Part shown: positions 36,321 to 46,045 of the stretch, piece after piece
Position numbering within the stretch: position 1 is the first letter of the stretch
Layout of the letters: every line of letters begins with the position of its first letter
DNA from: Bacillus sp. BGMRC 2118
GTDB taxonomy: Bacteria; Bacillota; Bacilli; Bacillales; SA4
DNA: 64,000 nt
Reading direction: 5' to 3'
Assembly: GCA_008364785.1 (NCBI GenBank)
Contig: VTTJ01000005.1
Location: 186,001-250,000, forward strand
Notes under the pieces: model-generated
Database searches by the model: none
Seen by the model: only the letters and a program-made list of their open reading frames with translations
What the model was told of the DNA's origin: nothing
Translations under genes and position numbers: made by a program

Positions 36321-37094
36321 TTATTTTGATTTCGTCAGCTTTATTCTCCACTTGTCTTTTTTTGTTTTACCTTCGACTGTTGTTAATTTACATCTCCCAT
36401 GACCTCTTACGGAAATCATATCTCCTTCTTGACATTCAAAGGCTGTTTCCTCGGTTTTTCTCCAATTCACCTTTACTAGTCCTGCGGTAATAAGGGGTGC
36501 TGCCTTAGACCTTGATAAATGAAAGGCCTCAGCAATGATAACATCTAATCTCATAGATGAAACTGTACAAGATTCTTCTCTCCAGTTTTCAGCTATATGT
36601 ATCATTTCAGTAAGGTCCATTTCAATAAGTTTAACTTTTGCTCTACCAATTGATTGTAGATTCAAGGATATATAATCTGCGACTTCCTGTGCAATGACAA
36701 TTTGTAATCTTTGTTCATCCGTTACAATATCTCCAAATTTTGATCGTTTTAAGCCAAGTGACATTAGTGAACCCAACACTTGGGGGTGTTCAATATTTAC
36801 AAACTTACGCGGATAATCAATTTCAAATAACTTGATAGAATAGTCGTCTTTTTCGGGTTCATAATAGCTAGGATAAAGAAGTGCCCTTTTTCGCTCAAGA
36901 TGATCAGCACCACCAAAAAACTGAACAAGTACTTCAGTTATTGAACCAATTACACTTCTTACAATTTGTTGTTCTCTTGGGTCTAAAAAATCCGTCAATT
37001 TCGGACTATAGGAATGTGAGACATACTCTTTCCACTCTAAAACTTGATCAATAAAGGCATGCTCTTCCGGCCGAAAATGTTGATATATTGACAT
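36321..37094 (-). CDS. ylmH: YlmH, S4-domain RNA-binding protein
   Basis: 257 aa. An N-terminal domain typical of YlmH (IDQVLEWKEYVSHSYSPKLTDFLDPREQQI) precedes a C-terminal S4 domain (about 180-245: SSMRLDVIIAEAFHLSRSKAAPLITAGLVKVNWRKT). B. subtilis YlmH has been reported as an RqcP-like factor that can assist ribosome quality control on 50S subunits. Located between ylmG and divIVA as in B. subtilis. Confidence 0.9.
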   Translation of the reverse strand: MSIYQHFRPEEHAFIDQVLEWKEYVSHSYSPKLTDFLDPREQQIVRSVIGSITEVLVQFFGGADHLERKRALLYPSYYEPEKDDYSIKLFEIDYPRKFVNIEHPQVLGSLMSLGLKRSKFGDIVTDEQRLQIVIAQEVADYISLNLQSIGRAKVKLIEMDLTEMIHIAENWREESCTVSSMRLDVIIAEAFHLSRSKAAPLITAGLVKVNWRKTEETAFECQEGDMISVRGHGRCKLTTVEGKTKKDKWRIKLTKSK

Positions 37095-37168
37095 ATGGTT
37101 CTCTCCAATACTTACGCTTTAGTGTCTGATAAAGCTAAAAAAGAGAATCAATAAAGCCGATTCTCTTC

Positions 37169-37438
37169 TTAGATTAATCCTAGCATTCTAAATAGTGCAA
37201 TTAAGCCTTCTCTAGCAAAATTCAATAAGAAGATAGCTACGATAGGTGAAATATCAATCATGCCTAATGGAGGTATAAACTTTCTAAACGGCTCCAAATA
37301 AGGTTCACATATTCTTGCTAAAAATCTACCGAATCCAGTTTCTCTAGCATTAGGAAACCACGATAACAAAATATAAACTATTAACGCATAAGAGTAAAAC
37401 TCTAAAAGCTTAAGTAAAAAATATAATAATGTATCCAC
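37169..37438 (-). CDS. ylmG: YggT-family membrane protein YlmG
   Basis: 89 aa with two hydrophobic helices ([15 protein letters not shown] and [20 protein letters not shown]) and the family motif [21 protein letters not shown] between them. GTG 37438 has GAGGTGG eight bases upstream. YggT proteins are linked to division-site genes; precise role unknown. Confidence 0.9.
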   Translation of the reverse strand: MDTLLYFLLKLLEFYSYALIVYILLSWFPNARETGFGRFLARICEPYLEPFRKFIPPLGMIDISPIVAIFLLNFAREGLIALFRMLGLI

Positions 37439-37458
37439 GTACTAAACCACCTCGGTTC

Positions 37459-37902
37459 TTAATATTCTAATTCTACATCGCCTTCATAATTTGATATGTT
37501 ACCAGAGACGTCTACATTATCCGGCGTACAAAGGAAAATATTCATTCCGATTTTTTGCATGTCCCCACCGACAGCATAGACTGTACCGCTTAAGAAGTCT
37601 ACAATACGAACTGCCTGATCATGAGAAATTCTTTGTAAATTAATGACTACAGAGCGTTTATTTCTCAAGTGATCGGCAATCTCTTGTGCTTCTGAATACG
37701 ATCTCGGCTCAAATAAACTCATTTTGGATACAGATTTTGGAACACTTTGAAGGTTCACAACATTTTGTTTGTTGCTGACTTGATGCTTCTTCGCACGTGT
37801 TGCTGGAAGGATTTCTTCTTCCTCATATAAATCTTCTTGCTCATTGTAATCATAATCCTCTTCTAAAGCAAAAAAACTCTTTAATTTTGATTTCATTGTC
37901 AT
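37459..37902 (-). CDS. sepF: SepF, FtsZ-binding membrane anchor
   Basis: 147 aa. N-terminal amphipathic membrane anchor [13 protein letters not shown], acidic linker, then the SepF core (about 60-140: [50 protein letters not shown]). It arranges FtsZ filaments at the division ring. ATG 37902 has AGGAGG eight bases upstream. Confidence 0.95.
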   Translation of the reverse strand: MTMKSKLKSFFALEEDYDYNEQEDLYEEEEILPATRAKKHQVSNKQNVVNLQSVPKSVSKMSLFEPRSYSEAQEIADHLRNKRSVVINLQRISHDQAVRIVDFLSGTVYAVGGDMQKIGMNIFLCTPDNVDVSGNISNYEGDVELEY

Positions 37903-37914
37903 GTTTAAATCCTC

Positions 37915-38592
37915 CTAAAATTCCTTTCCTACTAATGATGTTCCAATACGTATGTATGTTGCACCTTCTTCAATCGCAATTTCATAGTCGTTTGACATTC
38001 CCATCGAGAGTTCAGTACAAGGTGCATGCTCTAAGTTCAATTCTTGTACGTCTTCTTTCATGATTCTTAGTGAGGAAAAGCAGTTTCTTATCACTTTTTC
38101 ATCATCTGTAAAAGGGGCCATCGTCATTAAACCAACAATTCTAATCTTATCAAACTGGGATACTTCTTTTATAAATGGAAGGACATCCTCTATAGATAGT
38201 CCATGCTTCGAATCTTCTCCTGAAGTATTTACTTGAACAAAACAATTGACCTGCTTTTCAGATCTCTTTTGAATTTCAGCAGCTAAAGACATTCTGTCTA
38301 ATGAATGAATGTAGCTCACTTCATTGACGATATTTTTTACTTTTCTGGTTTGAAGGGAACCTATGAAATGCCATGTAGGAAGTTCTCCTAATTCTTTTTT
38401 CTTTTGCAAGATTCCTTCTTCTCTATTTTCACCAAGTTGAATAACTCCAGCTTCCAAGGCTTCCCTAGCTGTGTCTGTACTTACATACTTCGTAACAGCA
38501 ATAATCGAGACTTCATCAGGATTACGGTTAACCCTTTTACAAGCATTTACAATATTCTCTTGAATGTGTTGTAAGTTTTCTTTAACAGACAA
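37915..38592 (-). CDS. ylmE: YlmE, YggS/PROSC-family PLP homeostasis protein
   Basis: 225 aa. PLP-binding lysine in IIAVTKYVS (about 36), [27 protein letters not shown] and [23 protein letters not shown] (phosphate binding). It starts at TTG 38592 with GGAGG ten bases upstream. Immediately follows ylmD. Confidence 0.93.
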   Translation of the reverse strand: MSVKENLQHIQENIVNACKRVNRNPDEVSIIAVTKYVSTDTAREALEAGVIQLGENREEGILQKKKELGELPTWHFIGSLQTRKVKNIVNEVSYIHSLDRMSLAAEIQKRSEKQVNCFVQVNTSGEDSKHGLSIEDVLPFIKEVSQFDKIRIVGLMTMAPFTDDEKVIRNCFSSLRIMKEDVQELNLEHAPCTELSMGMSNDYEIAIEEGATYIRIGTSLVGKEF

Positions 38593-38598
38593 AGAACT

Positions 38599-39420
38599 TC
38601 AATCCTCCCTGTAACCTATAAAACTCATCATTCTTCCAGTCTTCCCTTTATCTCTACGATGTGAGAAAAATAAATTCTCTTCGCATGATGTACAATAGGA
38701 TGAAATGCTAATATTTTCTGACTTGACACCAGCTCTTATAAGTATCAGTTTATTCAATATTGCTAGATTTAAACGATATTGTCCAGCCGAAACTTCATGA
38801 TACACAGATAAATCTTTATATCCTAGTATCTTTTTCACTTCATTTATCACAACATCATCCACAATATAGCAACAATCCCTTATTGAAGGACCTATAGCAG
38901 CTAGTATATCATCTGTGTTAACGTGTTCATCTTCTACTAAGTTATGTATCATAGTAGAGGCTATCTTTTTCACAGTCCCTTTCCATCCTGCATGGGCTAG
39001 TCCAACAATGTTAGAGCTCGGTACGTAAAAGTAAAGTGGAACACAGTCTGCATAACAAGAAGTGAGTAAAAGATTGGGCTCATCTGTATATATGCCATCT
39101 GTATTTGCAATGGCACTATTATAGTCCAGTACACCTTTACCTCGATCAGAGCTTGTAACCTTTAATACATTTGCGTCATGAACTTGATCGGAACAGACAA
39201 GTTGTGAGAGTTGAAATCCTGTTAAGCGGGCTAATTTTTTTCTATTATCTATTACGTCTTCTTTATTGTCATTAACATGTAGCCCTAAATTAAAGGTATG
39301 ATAAGGTGCATTACTTACTCCTCCATTCTTCGTTGTAAATCCTACAACCAAAGATGAGTCCATGCTTTGCCATTCGGGGATTACCATCATATCAGATTGA
39401 TTCATAGTGAAAGGCTCCAT
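38599..39420 (-). CDS. ylmD: YlmD, multicopper-polyphenol-oxidase-like (YfiH/LACC1) purine nucleosidase family protein
   Basis: 273 aa. Family motifs: TTKNGGVS, DQVHDANVL, LLTSCYADCVPLYFY, GLAHAGWKGTVKKI (metal-binding His) and CYIVDDVV. Homologues act on purine nucleosides; the physiological substrate in Bacillus is not settled. ATG 39420 has AAGGAG upstream. Confidence 0.9.
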   Translation of the reverse strand: MEPFTMNQSDMMVIPEWQSMDSSLVVGFTTKNGGVSNAPYHTFNLGLHVNDNKEDVIDNRKKLARLTGFQLSQLVCSDQVHDANVLKVTSSDRGKGVLDYNSAIANTDGIYTDEPNLLLTSCYADCVPLYFYVPSSNIVGLAHAGWKGTVKKIASTMIHNLVEDEHVNTDDILAAIGPSIRDCCYIVDDVVINEVKKILGYKDLSVYHEVSAGQYRLNLAILNKLILIRAGVKSENISISSYCTSCEENLFFSHRRDKGKTGRMMSFIGYRED

Positions 39421-39554
39421 TTATAGCTCCTTATACTCGTTTTATTTAGGCATTAACGTACATTTTTCATATAAAGGGAAAATATCCCTCGACACTATTC
39501 TATCATAAATGACGAATAAGCGGTGAATTCATTTTCCCGTGTATGCACCAACTA

Positions 39555-39821
39555 TTAGTTGGTGATTTCACTATAATCTTCTTGAGATTGATAAAACCTA
39601 ACTAAAATAACATCAGCACCGATTTTCACTATATTCCTCCAAGGAATGACTACCTCTTCTTCTTTGCCAAAAAAACCGAACATCTTTGCTGAAGTTGCAA
39701 TGATAATTGAATCAATTTTACCTGTCGTTGTATTAATTTCTAAATCATTAATATTTCCTAATTTCTTCCCATCGGCTACGTTTACGACGTCCTTAAGCTG
39801 AAAGTCAGATATCTTCAACAT
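39555..39821 (-). CDS. ylmC: YlmC, PRC-barrel domain protein (YlmC/YmxH family)
   Basis: 88 aa PRC-barrel: DFQLKDVVNVADGKKLGNINDLEINTTTGKIDSIII, FFGKEEEVVIPWRNIVKIGADVILV. It lies between sigG and ylmD, as in other Bacillaceae; function unknown. B. subtilis has ylmA before it; that gene is absent here. Confidence 0.9.
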   Translation of the reverse strand: MLKISDFQLKDVVNVADGKKLGNINDLEINTTTGKIDSIIIATSAKMFGFFGKEEEVVIPWRNIVKIGADVILVRFYQSQEDYSEITN

Positions 39822-40009
39822 CCTGCCACAACCTCTCTACACATACTGTTTATATTTCCGATTCTATCTCACTATTCATTATATGATGTGAGTTTCATTA
39901 ATCATTCGAAAAATAAGAAATATCATGTTCTTTATTAGCTCAGGTACTGGTGAAATCATCATTCCTTGACGAATAGATGCCTTGAAAACTAAAATCTATT
40001 TGAAAACAG

Positions 40010-40045
40010 CCAAAAATAAAAGAACTGCCTATAAAAGACAGTTCT
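40010..40045 (-). terminator. Terminator after sigG
   Basis: A 7-bp stem (AGAACTG / CAGTTCT, loop 11) overlapping the sigG stop, followed on the minus strand by TTTTATTTTTGG. Confidence 0.7.
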
Positions 40046-40823
40046 ATGATTGAATGTTTTTATTCATTTGTCTAATTGCTGCTTTTTCTAGCCTGGATAC
40101 TTGAGCTTGAGAGATTCCAATTTCTTCAGCAACTTCCATTTGTGTTTTACCTTGGAAGAAACGTTTCCGTAAAATAAGCTTTTCACGGTCATTTAGACGT
40201 CTCATTCCTTCTTTTAATGCGAGTTCTTCAATCCATTGAATATCCTTATTTTTGTCATCACTTAATTGATCCATGACATATATCGGATCGCCACCGTCAT
40301 TATAAATGGGTTCAAATAGAGAGACTGGATCCTGTATCGCATCAAGAGCAAAAACGATTTCTTCATGAGGTACACCTAACTCCTTGGCAATTTCAACAGC
40401 TGTAGGTTCCTTTGAAGTTTCGCTCATTAATCGCTCCCTAACTTGAAGAGCTTTATAAGCAATGTCTCTTAATGATCTCGATACTCTAATTGGGTTATTA
40501 TCACGTAGATAACGTCTAATTTCCCCAATTATCATAGGTACAGCATATGTTGAGAACTTTACATTTTGGCTTAAATCAAAGTTATCAATGGATTTCATTA
40601 GTCCAATGCAGCCAACTTGGAATAAATCATCAACATATTCTCCTCTATTGTTGAATCGCTGTATGACGCTTAGTACAAGACGGAGATTTCCATTTACTAA
40701 TTCTTCTCTTGCTGAAATATCTCCATTTTGCATTTTCTTGAAAAGCTCTCTCATTACATCATTCTTTAGTACTGGAAGTTTGGAAGTGTCTACACCACAA
40801 ATTTCTACTTTATTTCGAGTCAA
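40044..40823 (-). CDS. sigG: RNA polymerase sigma-G factor (late forespore)
   Basis: Directs late forespore transcription. 259 aa; region 2 (LVLSVIQRFNNRGEYVDDLFQVGCIGLMKSIDNFDLSQNVKFSTYAVPMIIGEIRRYLRDN), region 3, and region 4 helix-turn-helix TQMEVAEEIGISQAQVSRLEK at the C-terminus. It starts at TTG 40823 with GGAGG upstream. Located downstream of sigE, with its own putative promoter in the gap. Confidence 0.95.
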   Translation of the reverse strand: MTRNKVEICGVDTSKLPVLKNDVMRELFKKMQNGDISAREELVNGNLRLVLSVIQRFNNRGEYVDDLFQVGCIGLMKSIDNFDLSQNVKFSTYAVPMIIGEIRRYLRDNNPIRVSRSLRDIAYKALQVRERLMSETSKEPTAVEIAKELGVPHEEIVFALDAIQDPVSLFEPIYNDGGDPIYVMDQLSDDKNKDIQWIEELALKEGMRRLNDREKLILRKRFFQGKTQMEVAEEIGISQAQVSRLEKAAIRQMNKNIQS

Positions 40824-40860
40824 TTCTTTCCCTCCTAACAGGAGTTGCTGTACAAAGTAA

Positions 40861-40889
40861 AGTATCTCCTTTGAAGGGAAATTTATGCA
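40861..40889 (-). promoter_or_regulatory. Putative SigF/SigG-type promoter of sigG
   Basis: On the minus strand TGCATA (40889-40884), 17 bp, then GATACT (40866-40861). This resembles forespore promoters (TGMATA/GYATA ... CATACTA). Expected from B. subtilis, where sigG is transcribed by SigF and SigG; match is partial. Confidence 0.4.
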
Positions 40890-40983
40890 TACTGTTTCAT
40901 GAATGAATTACCTTTGATGGCAAAAATAGTCTGCCTGATGCCTGATATTTCTACTATTTGTCCACTTAAAAAAAATTTATGTA

Positions 40984-41706
40984 CTACACCATTTTATTGA
41001 ATTCTTTACGTAGCCTTTTAATGATTCTCTTTTCTAATCTCGATATATAACTCTGTGAAATGCCCAACATATCAGCTACATCTTTTTGTGTCTTTTCTTC
41101 TCCACCAATAAGTCCAAAGCGAAGCTCCATAATTTGTTTTTCACGGTCATTCAATTGATCCAGTGCTTTTATTAATAACTTCTTTTCTACATTTGCTTCC
41201 AGATCTTTAGTGATAATGTCCTCTTCCGTTCCTAGAACATCTGATAACAATAATTCATTTCCATCCCAATCAATATTTAGAGGCTCATCAAAGGACACTT
41301 CCGAGCGGATTTTATTATTTCGTCGAAGATACATTAAGATTTCATTTTCAATACAACGAGACGCATATGTTGCAAGTTTAATTTTCTTTTCAGGATTAAA
41401 CGTATTGACTGCTTTAATTAAACCAATGGTTCCAATACTAATTAAGTCTTCTATATTAATCCCTGTATTCTCAAACTTTCGGGCAATATATACAACTAAG
41501 CGAAGATTACGTTCTATTAGGATGGACCGTGTTGCCTTATCACCTTGAGGAAGCTTCTTTAATAATACTTCTTCCTCTTCTTTAGTTAATGGTGGTGGGA
41601 GCGCCTCACTACCACCAATATAATAAATTTCGTCAGTTTTCAATCCAAATTTCATTAAAAGCTTATACCACCATACTGTAAGGTGAATCTTCCAATGTTG
41701 CATCAT
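40984..41706 (-). CDS. sigE: Pro-sigma-E (early mother-cell sigma factor)
   Basis: Made as an inactive precursor and cleaved by SpoIIGA. 240 aa; the amphipathic pro-sequence occupies about the first 27-29 residues ([23 protein letters not shown]), then the mature protein from [11 protein letters not shown]. Region 2 ([34 protein letters not shown]) and region 4 HTH ([22 protein letters not shown]) are near identical to B. subtilis. ATG 41706 (or the next codon, also ATG) has AAGGAGG upstream. Confidence 0.97.
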   Translation of the reverse strand: MMQHWKIHLTVWWYKLLMKFGLKTDEIYYIGGSEALPPPLTKEEEEVLLKKLPQGDKATRSILIERNLRLVVYIARKFENTGINIEDLISIGTIGLIKAVNTFNPEKKIKLATYASRCIENEILMYLRRNNKIRSEVSFDEPLNIDWDGNELLLSDVLGTEEDIITKDLEANVEKKLLIKALDQLNDREKQIMELRFGLIGGEEKTQKDVADMLGISQSYISRLEKRIIKRLRKEFNKMV

Positions 41707-41719
41707 CTTTTCCTCCTTG

Positions 41720-42637
41720 TTAAGCAGTTTGTATTGAAGATTGCATTAGCATTTTTGGATGAACAATACAGTCAAATTCATCATCAGATGATAAAGTTGA
41801 TTTACTTAAACCAATTAACACTTTCTTCACATAGATGGATTCTTCTTTTTGTCTAATTTTGACAAAATCAGGCTTGATGGCAACTAAAAATTCATGTTGT
41901 TGTCCTACTCCCCGATATGGAATAATTCGTAACCTGGATTCCCATGGATGTGAAGAGTCACTCATTGTAAATGAATCTAAGCCGTCAGATTTTTCAATTA
42001 TTTCTGGTGGTAAGAATCCCTTTGCTCTCGATATATCAAGGATCATTACAGGGGATTTCGTAATTGGATCATAAAGTTGATTACCACTATCGACTAGCCC
42101 TCTTAACATGATCGTCTGTTCTTCTATTGAAATGGAGATTTCAACTAACTGGTCATATTGAACTTTTTTCATCTCCATATCTTCTAATCTGGTTTTTGAG
42201 AAATACCATAGTAATGGGAAGCTGACGAAAACAAAAATCCAGCTGACCGGACTACCAAATCCAGTTGACTTCGTTGCCACAACCCCATTCCATATTTCAA
42301 TATCCGATTTCATAAAGTAATGTAAACCTAACATACCACCTCCAAGTAAAAATGTTGAAAAGTAAAAGGTTAATAGTGCCTGAAAGAAATAGCGAAAGCG
42401 TTTAAAGCCAAATGCAATGAGAACCATTACAACAGAGAATAATAGCTTTACTACAGGGTGACTCACAATCGAAAAGAACGGTGTGAGAATAAATAAAACA
42501 ATGCAGGAACCAATCAGTGCACTCATAATAATACGCACTTTTTGGACTTTTCTTTTTAAAATCATAGCAGTTAACAGTAGTAATGATGCGTCGATGCAAA
42601 AGTTTAATAACCAGATCGCATCTAGATAGACTGTCAA
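41720..42637 (-). CDS. spoIIGA: SpoIIGA, pro-sigma-E processing protease
   Basis: Membrane aspartic protease that cleaves pro-SigE after septation. 305 aa; five hydrophobic segments in the first half (about 5-155), then a cytoplasmic protease domain with [15 protein letters not shown] (catalytic Asp about 185) and [11 protein letters not shown]. It starts at TTG 42637 ([16 protein letters not shown]). It is the first gene of spoIIGA-sigE. Confidence 0.95.
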   Translation of the reverse strand: MTVYLDAIWLLNFCIDASLLLLTAMILKRKVQKVRIIMSALIGSCIVLFILTPFFSIVSHPVVKLLFSVVMVLIAFGFKRFRYFFQALLTFYFSTFLLGGGMLGLHYFMKSDIEIWNGVVATKSTGFGSPVSWIFVFVSFPLLWYFSKTRLEDMEMKKVQYDQLVEISISIEEQTIMLRGLVDSGNQLYDPITKSPVMILDISRAKGFLPPEIIEKSDGLDSFTMSDSSHPWESRLRIIPYRGVGQQHEFLVAIKPDFVKIRQKEESIYVKKVLIGLSKSTLSSDDEFDCIVHPKMLMQSSIQTA

Positions 42638-42697
42638 GCTAGCACAACCTTTACTCGTAATCTAGAAAATAGATTAGGTTCTATTCCTGTAAAAACT

Positions 42698-42731
42698 AGT
42701 ATATATTACATTCTAGTTGGAAGTCTGTCAG
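42698..42731 (-). promoter_or_regulatory. spoIIG promoter with 22-bp spacer
   Basis: On the minus strand CTGACA (42731-42726) and TATACT (42703-42698) are separated by exactly 22 bp, the unusual spacing known for the Spo0A-activated SigA promoter of spoIIG in B. subtilis. Predicted start near 42691. Confidence 0.75.
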
Positions 42732-42774
42732 TTTATGCCGATAAGAGCATAGAAATTTTGAAAGATTTAAACCT

Positions 42775-42787
42775 ATTTTGTCAAAAT
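42775..42787. promoter_or_regulatory. Spo0A box upstream of spoIIGA
   Basis: ATTTTGTCAAAAT contains TTTGTCAAA, fitting the 0A-box consensus TTTGTCRAA. It lies at about -84 to -96 relative to the inferred start, where B. subtilis spoIIG has Spo0A site 1. Confidence 0.7.
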
Positions 42788-43020
42788 GTTGAGATCTGTG
42801 ATTTTACAAAAAGAAATATTGTTTATAACCTTATCCTAGTGTTAATAATTCTTTAAGTAGCTATTCCTAAAAAGCTAATCTCATTGCATTCCGAATAAGA
42901 CTAGCACTTCGTTAATACAAAGCTTTTGGGACATCTTTCATCCAACAATTGAATCGTTCCCCTTGATATGAGAATAGATTTAGATAGCAACATAATGATA
43001 AAAATAGCGATCCCAGACAA

Positions 43021-43053
43021 TAAAAAAACAGTAGAGATGATTCTCTACTGTTT
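43021..43053 (-). terminator. Terminator after ftsZ
   Basis: A 12-bp stem (AAACAGTAGAGA / TCTCTACTGTTT) with a short loop and seven T on the minus strand, 7 bp after the ftsZ stop. Confidence 0.88.
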
Positions 43054-43059
43054 CACTAT

Positions 43060-44184
43060 TTATCTGCGACGATTACGATTACGTAAGAATGTTGGGATAT
43101 CCAATGTGTCTTCTCCTTGATTTTGAACAGGAGTTTCTTCACGTTTTACCTCACGCTTCACATGTGGAGTTTGTGGTGTTGCTTTTACTCCGCCTTGAAG
43201 TGATGGTCTTGTTTGCTTTGGTTCAGGTTGACTGTCATCAAAACCAGTTGCAATAACAGTGACAATGATCTCGTCCTTTAACTCATCGTTAATAACAGAA
43301 CCGAAAATCATATTTACATCTTGATCAGATGCAGACGCCACAATGTCAGCAGCCTCTTGAACTTCATATAGGCTCAAGTTAGAACCACCTGTAATATTCA
43401 TAAGAACACCTTGTGCTCCATCAATTGACTTTTCTAGTAGAGGACTGGAGATTGCACGTTTCGCTGCTTCTGCTGCACGATTTTCACCAGCAGATACACC
43501 GATACCCATAAGAGCAGACCCTTTATTAGACATGATTGTTTTCACGTCCGCGAAGTCAAGGTTAATTAAGCCTGGTGTTGCAATTAAGTCTGAGATACCT
43601 TGAACACCTTGACGTAATACGTTATCCGCTTCACGGAATGCTTCAAGCATAGGAGTGTTTTTATCAACAATTTCTAATAAGCGATCGTTCGGTATTACGA
43701 TGAGTGTGTCTACTGCTTCTTTCATTGCTGAAATACCACCCGAAGCTTGTCCAGAACGCTTTCTACCTTCAAATGTGAAAGGTCTTGTCACAACACCAAC
43801 AGTTAGAGCACCAATTTCACGAGCAATTTGTGCAATAACTGGTGCAGCACCAGTACCTGTTCCGCCACCCATACCAGCAGTAACGAATACCATGTCTGCG
43901 CCTTTTAATACTTCTTCAAGTTGTTCTCTGCTTTCCTCAGCAGCTTTTTTACCTACTTCAGGGTTTGCACCCGCACCTAAACCTCTAGTTAACTTGCCGC
44001 CAATTTGCATTCTCACTTCAGCTTTTGAAAGGTTAAGAGCTTGTGCATCTGTGTTAACAGCAATAAATTCTACACCTTGTACTCCGTGCTCAATCATTCG
44101 ATTTACTGCGTTGTTACCACCGCCACCAACACCAATTACCTTTATTGTTGCCAATGAATCTAAATTTGTATCGAACTCTAACAT
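43060..44184 (-). CDS. ftsZ: FtsZ, tubulin-like division GTPase
   Basis: Polymerises into the Z ring. 374 aa; [11 protein letters not shown] (about 20), tubulin signature [13 protein letters not shown] (about 105-117), T7-loop segment [11 protein letters not shown], and the conserved C-terminal peptide [14 protein letters not shown] that binds FtsA, SepF and others. ATG 44184 has AGGAGG upstream. Follows ftsA after 76 bp. Confidence 0.98.
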   Translation of the reverse strand: MLEFDTNLDSLATIKVIGVGGGGNNAVNRMIEHGVQGVEFIAVNTDAQALNLSKAEVRMQIGGKLTRGLGAGANPEVGKKAAEESREQLEEVLKGADMVFVTAGMGGGTGTGAAPVIAQIAREIGALTVGVVTRPFTFEGRKRSGQASGGISAMKEAVDTLIVIPNDRLLEIVDKNTPMLEAFREADNVLRQGVQGISDLIATPGLINLDFADVKTIMSNKGSALMGIGVSAGENRAAEAAKRAISSPLLEKSIDGAQGVLMNITGGSNLSLYEVQEAADIVASASDQDVNMIFGSVINDELKDEIIVTVIATGFDDSQPEPKQTRPSLQGGVKATPQTPHVKREVKREETPVQNQGEDTLDIPTFLRNRNRRR

Positions 44185-44260
44185 TTATAGGTCCTCCTAA
44201 TATACCATATTCCATTACCGTAAAATCTATTGTGTCAGTCATCAGAAGATAGATTTCTTC

Positions 44261-45535
44261 TTACTCGAAGAAATATCCGAAAAACTTCTTTACTTTGTTT
44301 TGAATATTTTCATCTTGTGACTTCGCTTTCTTTACTGGCTGGTTTTTCTGTACCTTCTTTTCTGCTACTTCTACATTGACAGAATCACCAATTTTTTTAC
44401 CTTGTAATTTAGCATTTTTATATGCAAATTGTATTAACCCGACGCCGGTTGTGTATTGAGGTTCACGAACACCGATATAATCAGGTACGGCAATTCGCAT
44501 ATTTCCTCGTAGCACAACTTGAGCAAGTTCCAATACACCCGGCATTGATACCACTCCACCTGTTAAGACGAAGCCGCCAGGGAGTTCCTTTACTCCTTGC
44601 TTTCTTAGCTCTTCACCGGCTAATTCAAAAATCTCTTCTAATCTTGCTTCAATAATATCTGAAATCTCCAATTGACTAAACTGCTGGTGTTGATCACTGC
44701 CGATAATCGGAACACTAAATACTTCTTCTTCTGAAGCTGTATCATAAAAAGCATGTCCATGTTTTATTTTAATCTTTTCAGCATCCTCTGTGGAGGTACG
44801 AAGACCAATTGATAAATCCTTGGTAATATGTTCACCACCAATAGGAATAACAGAAGTGGATAGTAGCGTTCCTTGATCAAATACTGAAATGTTAGTTGAT
44901 CCTCCACCGATATCTAGTAAAGCTACTCCCAGATTTTTTTCATCTTTTGATAATGAAATTGATCCTGTTGCAAGTGGTTGTAAACATATATCTGTTATTT
45001 CTAATCCCGCACGTTCTACACAACGTAATAAATTATGTAAAACTGTTTTAGAACCAGTAATAATGGTTCCTTCCATTTCTAAGCGGACACCAATCATACC
45101 ACGCGGATCATTGATTTCATCTAATCCATCGACGATAAATTGACGTGGAATGACATCAATGATTTCTCTCTCAGGCGGAATAGAAATGACTTGGGCTGCG
45201 TCAATTACTCTTGTGATATCCTCATTTGTGATTTCACGGTTTTCACTTGATACGGCAACTACACCGTGACACGGCTGTAAGTGTATATGATTTCCAGCTA
45301 CTCCTACAACTACACGATTTAGTTTAATTCCAACCATACGTTCTGCTTGCTCAATTGCCTTTTTAATAGAATGAACGGTTTCGTCTATATCTACAATAGT
45401 ACCTTTTCGTAACCCTTCAGATTTTACATTCCCCACTCCAATAATATTTAAGTTATCATTAAGCATTTCACCAATGATCACTTTTACATTGGATGTACCG
45501 ATGTCAAGACTGACAAAAATCTCGTTGCTGTTCAC
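44261..45535 (-). CDS. ftsA: FtsA, actin-like Z-ring membrane tether
   Basis: 424 aa actin-fold ATPase: SLDIGTSNVKVIIGE (phosphate 1), the 1C subdomain with PRQFIVDGLDEINDPRGMIGVRLE, ALLDIGGGSTNISVF (phosphate 2), VLTGGVVSMPGV, and a C-terminal amphipathic membrane anchor VKKFFGYFFE. GTG 45535 with GGGAGG nine bases upstream. Confidence 0.96.
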   Translation of the reverse strand: MNSNEIFVSLDIGTSNVKVIIGEMLNDNLNIIGVGNVKSEGLRKGTIVDIDETVHSIKKAIEQAERMVGIKLNRVVVGVAGNHIHLQPCHGVVAVSSENREITNEDITRVIDAAQVISIPPEREIIDVIPRQFIVDGLDEINDPRGMIGVRLEMEGTIITGSKTVLHNLLRCVERAGLEITDICLQPLATGSISLSKDEKNLGVALLDIGGGSTNISVFDQGTLLSTSVIPIGGEHITKDLSIGLRTSTEDAEKIKIKHGHAFYDTASEEEVFSVPIIGSDQHQQFSQLEISDIIEARLEEIFELAGEELRKQGVKELPGGFVLTGGVVSMPGVLELAQVVLRGNMRIAVPDYIGVREPQYTTGVGLIQFAYKNAKLQGKKIGDSVNVEVAEKKVQKNQPVKKAKSQDENIQNKVKKFFGYFFE

Positions 45536-45681
45536 TCTATGGCACCTCCCTTATGATTTCTGATTCTATTTCTGTTTTTTCCATAACCTTTAATTATTTA
45601 TAAGAAGATCCATTCATTGTAAAAAAAATTAACATACAAGGAAAATATTCAACAAAGGCAGTATGATTCCCTTTTTTGAAA

Positions 45682-46044
45682 TTAACTTTTTTCTACTTTT
45701 TCTCTTGCGCTAGACCATTTTGCAATTAAAATACGTCTAATGACTGCAATATTTTGGAATAGTCTTACTCCAAAGGCAAAAACTGCAGCCAAATACAAGT
45801 CTACACCAATATGCACACCAAGAAAAGCTAAACTTGCTGCAAGAATAATATTAAAGAAAAACCCTGATACAAAAACCTTTTCATCATATAAATTTTGTAA
45901 GTGAGCACGTATTCCCCCAAACAAAGTATCTAATGATGCTAAAACTGCTATTGATAAATAATTGGAGTATTCATCAGGAATTCTAATTTCTGATAATAGT
46001 CCAAGTATAATACCTAAAATTAATCCTAGGAGTGGAAGCCACAT
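45682..46044 (-). CDS. sbp: Sbp, DUF1290 small basic membrane protein
   Basis: 120 aa with three hydrophobic helices. Conserved segments MWLPLLGLILGIILGLL, EYSNYLSIAVLASLDTLFGGIRAHL, VFVSGFFFNIILAASLAFLGVHIGVDLYLAAVFAFGVRLFQN. ATG 46044 (AAGGAGGG upstream) matches B. subtilis Sbp. Upstream of ftsA as in B. subtilis. Function unknown. Confidence 0.93.
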   Translation of the reverse strand: MWLPLLGLILGIILGLLSEIRIPDEYSNYLSIAVLASLDTLFGGIRAHLQNLYDEKVFVSGFFFNIILAASLAFLGVHIGVDLYLAAVFAFGVRLFQNIAVIRRILIAKWSSAREKVEKS

Positions 46045-46045
46045 C

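Larger units (their letters stand above)
42638..43059. other. Intergenic region between ftsZ and spoIIGA
   Basis: 422 bp containing the Spo0A-type spoIIG promoter (42698-42786) and the ftsZ terminator (43021-43053). B. subtilis has the bpr protease gene region between these loci; no trace of a coding region is visible here. Nothing else recognised in 42790-43020. Confidence 0.6.

Noticed and set aside
39546..39564. Perfect palindrome CACCAACTATTAGTTGGTG at the ylmC stop
   Set aside because: Looks like a terminator stem but has no T run on the minus strand; could be an mRNA-end structure or chance. Not called as a terminator.
40861..41706. Tandem sigma-factor genes as a possible duplication
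   Set aside because: sigE and sigG are distinct ancient paralogs in this order in spore formers; not a recent duplication.
43655..44200. 181-aa open frame on the plus strand opposite ftsZ
   Set aside because: Lies fully antisense to a highly conserved gene, has no ribosome-binding site and a composition expected from the complement of ftsZ codons.
45536..45681. Possible ftsA promoters in the sbp-ftsA gap
   Set aside because: Several AT-rich near-matches (TTTACA, TATAAA) at wrong spacing; none good enough to call.
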